Shown here piece by piece: positions 6,134 through 7,744 of a DNA stretch of 7,744 bases. Where the stretch lies: NCBI GenBank assembly GCA_964429265.1, contig CAYSBK010000119.1, positions 1 to 7,744 on the forward strand, in the 5' to 3' direction. Both the position numbers and the translations under genes were made by a program. Positions within the stretch are counted from its first letter, which is position 1; every line of letters starts with the position of its first letter. Under the pieces are notes generated by a model. That model was not told the origin of the DNA, did not search any database, and worked only from the letters and a program-made list of their open reading frames with translations. This DNA comes from CAYSBK01 sp964429265 (GTDB lineage Bacteria > Planctomycetota > Phycisphaerae > Sedimentisphaerales > Anaerobacaceae).

Positions 6134-7186
6134 ATGACGGCGCCTGGGTCAAGCAAGGGATATCTCATACCGGTGATTTGCGTCGGCTTGCTGTTGGCGG
6201 GGGGGTGCAAGAAGGAGTCTGCGCAGCGCGATACGGGCCAGCGGTTCCAGGTGGAGCGGTCTTACGAACGGGGGCCGTTGAAGGTTGTCGTTCGGCTGGA
6301 CAAGGATACGCTGACGATTGCGGAGACGTTGGTGCTCGAACTCGAGGCGACGGTTGAGCCGCCTTACGAGGTGAATATGCCGGTGGTCGGCAGGGACCTG
6401 AAGGATTTCGGAATAGTGGACTGGCAGGTGGAGCCACGGCGTCTTGACCCGAACAACAACGTGGTCAACGCGTGCCGGTACCGGCTGGAGCCGTTTTTGT
6501 CGGGGAAGTTTTCGGTCCCAGCATTTACGTTCGAGTTTTACGATGCGAATGAGCCGGACAAGAAGTACAAGCTCGCCAGCGAGCCGATAGAGGTGGAGGT
6601 GACATCGCTGCTGGGCGAAGACCGTTCAAGGCTGGAGATAGCGGAGATAGAAGACGTTGTGGAGATCAGGCAAGAGCGGTCACCGTGGTGGCTGTGGGGG
6701 CTGTGCGCGGCTGGGGCGGTTCTGGGCGGCGGCGCGTGGTTCTATTTTCGGCGCAGCGGCGGGAAGCAGGCCGAGCGGATTCTCAAACCTGCTCACGAGG
6801 TTGCCTACGAGCGTTTGAGGGCCCTGGTGGGTGCAGAACTGGTTGAACAGGGCAGGGTGAAGGAGTTTTACGAGCGGATAAGCGATATTTTGCGGCACTA
6901 TATCGAGGACCGGTTTGGGTTGCGCGCTCCGGAAAGAACGACGGAGGAGTTTCTGGGTGAAATCGCCGGTACGGACGTGCTTTCCGGGCGCGAGAAAGAG
7001 CGGCTGGGGCGATTCCTTGCCCACTGCGACCTGGTCAAGTTCGCGCGGTTTGAACCGACAAATCAACAGATTCAGGAATCGTTCGACCTTGTCAAGACGT
7101 TCATCGAAGAAACGAAATCGGATGCGAAACAAGTTGATGTTACGCAGAGCATTGCGGCGGGACAGGCGGTAGAGGTTGGGAGTTAG
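6134..7186 (+). CDS. BatD-like lipoprotein with DUF4381-like C-terminal domain
   Basis: 350 residues. The N-terminus is a lipoprotein signal: hydrophobic 11-22, then L-A-G-G-C with Cys25 as the lipidated residue, followed by K-K. Residues about 38-160 form a beta-rich Ig-like domain resembling BatD repeats, with V-N-M-P-V-V and L-S-G-K-F-S-V-P-A. A second membrane segment lies at 185-205 and is followed by R-R. The C-terminal part (about 218-330) has the pattern F-Y-E-R-I-S-D-I-L-R-H-Y-I-E, R-T-T-E-E-F-L, D-L-V-K-F-A typical of DUF4381/BatD tails. The Ig part should sit outside the cytoplasmic membrane and the tail in the cytosol, where it could meet MoxR or DUF58. It starts 2 bp after the PpiC stop, and batA follows 2 bp after its stop, so translation is probably coupled. 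It looks like a compact single-gene BatD/DUF4381 version. Confidence 0.8.
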   Translation: MTAPGSSKGYLIPVICVGLLLAGGCKKESAQRDTGQRFQVERSYERGPLKVVVRLDKDTLTIAETLVLELEATVEPPYEVNMPVVGRDLKDFGIVDWQVEPRRLDPNNNVVNACRYRLEPFLSGKFSVPAFTFEFYDANEPDKKYKLASEPIEVEVTSLLGEDRSRLEIAEIEDVVEIRQERSPWWLWGLCAAGAVLGGGAWFYFRRSGGKQAERILKPAHEVAYERLRALVGAELVEQGRVKEFYERISDILRHYIEDRFGLRAPERTTEEFLGEIAGTDVLSGREKERLGRFLAHCDLVKFARFEPTNQQIQESFDLVKTFIEETKSDAKQVDVTQSIAAGQAVEVGS

Positions 7187-7188
7187 CG

Positions 7189-7744
7189 ATGGAACTGCAC
7201 TGGCCCTGGGCGTTGGTTTTGCTTGGTTTTCTGCCGGTGCTGGCATACGTGCAGCTTCGGCGCAGGGCCAGTGCCGCGGTGAAGTTTCCGTCATTGGGTA
7301 ACATCAAGCGGTGTGGTGTTTCGTGGCGGATTCGGCTCAGGCCGATGCTTCTGGCGGCTCGGCTGGGGTGCCTGGGGCTTTTGATTGTGGCGCTTGCGCG
7401 TCCACGGAAAGGGACGGTGCTGTCGGAGATTTCCACCGAGGCGGTGGCGATCGAGGCGGTGGTGGACCGGTCGGGCAGTATGGGCGCGGAGATGGATTAC
7501 GGCGGGAAAAAGATGAACCGCCTTGAGGTAGTCAAGGAGGTGTTGAGCGATTTCATCGTGGGGGACAAGAAGAATTTCAGCGGCAGGGACAACGACCTGA
7601 TAGGGCTGATAACGTTTGCCAGGTATGCCGACACGAAGTGTCCGCTGGTGCTCGGGCACGATGTTCTGGTGGAGTTTCTGAAAAAGACAGAGATAGTGCG
7701 GTTGCGCAGCGAAGACGGCACGGCGATCGGTGATGCAATCGCGC
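7189..7744 (+). CDS. batA: BatA-type VWA membrane protein (partial, cut by window end)
   Basis: The first 185 codons are present and the frame is open to the last base, so the gene continues beyond the window. Translation begins M-E-L-H-W-P-W-A. Two hydrophobic segments (about 5-20 and 53-70), with A-L-A-R-P at 68-72, are the usual BatA/BatB N-terminal anchors. A von Willebrand A domain follows, with the MIDAS motif D-R-S-G-S at 93-97, the strand L-I-G-L-I-T-F, and the D-G-T-A-I-G-D-A segment carrying the metal-binding threonine. Family proteins are about 320-350 residues, so roughly half is seen. The role is inferred from the family: a membrane VWA partner of MoxR. GGGAG (7178-7182) lies six bases before ATG 7189, and the gene starts 2 bp after the BatD-like stop. 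Confidence 0.93.
   Translation, partial: MELHWPWALVLLGFLPVLAYVQLRRRASAAVKFPSLGNIKRCGVSWRIRLRPMLLAARLGCLGLLIVALARPRKGTVLSEISTEAVAIEAVVDRSGSMGAEMDYGGKKMNRLEVVKEVLSDFIVGDKKNFSGRDNDLIGLITFARYADTKCPLVLGHDVLVEFLKKTEIVRLRSEDGTAIGDAIA

Noticed and set aside
1..7744. CRISPR array, tRNA, rRNA, insertion sequence or attachment site
   Set aside because: No regularly spaced repeats, tRNA-like cloverleaf, transposase or terminal inverted repeats were seen.

Overview
The window (GC-rich, roughly 55-60% by eye) holds two unrelated-looking gene groups. It appears to come from a Gram-negative-type bacterium: it encodes a predicted lipoprotein, a membrane-anchored PpiC-type protein and a Bat-type membrane operon. 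Frequent ATA isoleucine codons in GC-rich DNA and the gene content would fit a planctomycete (Phycisphaerae-like) or relative. That placement is a guess and cannot be proven from the window.

Left part (77-2500): a 644-residue plus-strand protein has an AIG2/gamma-glutamylcyclotransferase-like N-terminal domain. Its long C-terminal part carries, in the right order, motifs resembling a glutamine-synthetase-fold amidoligase (G-x-E-x-E, E-L-x-P, H-x-x-H, R-L-D-S-R). If correct, one polypeptide would combine an enzyme that makes amide bonds to a carboxylate with one that cleaves gamma-glutamyl-type bonds. This is the most interesting item in the window. It converges on, and overlaps by 9 bp, a minus-strand Nudix hydrolase gene that has its own sigma70-like promoter.

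Middle (2501-2806): a 306-bp divergent intergenic region between the Nudix gene and the operon to the right. It holds the Nudix promoter, a perfect 12-bp inverted repeat, a T8 tract beside a TATACT box, a 7-bp inverted repeat and the moxR ribosome binding site.

Right part (2807-7744, continuing past the edge): a tight plus-strand operon. It encodes a MoxR-family AAA+ ATPase, a DUF58 protein with a von Willebrand factor A-like MIDAS, a membrane-anchored TPR plus PpiC (parvulin/SurA-like) protein, a BatD-like lipoprotein with a DUF4381-like C-terminal domain, and the start of a BatA-type VWA membrane protein. Gaps are 27, 46, 2 and 2 bp. This is the MoxR/VWA (Bat) system, thought to work as a chaperone or assembly machine at the cytoplasmic membrane: the ATPase powers changes in VWA-protein partners that act on envelope substrates. 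The PpiC/TPR protein in the middle suggests a folding step for exported proteins is coupled to it. batB-like and further Bat genes would be expected just beyond the right edge.
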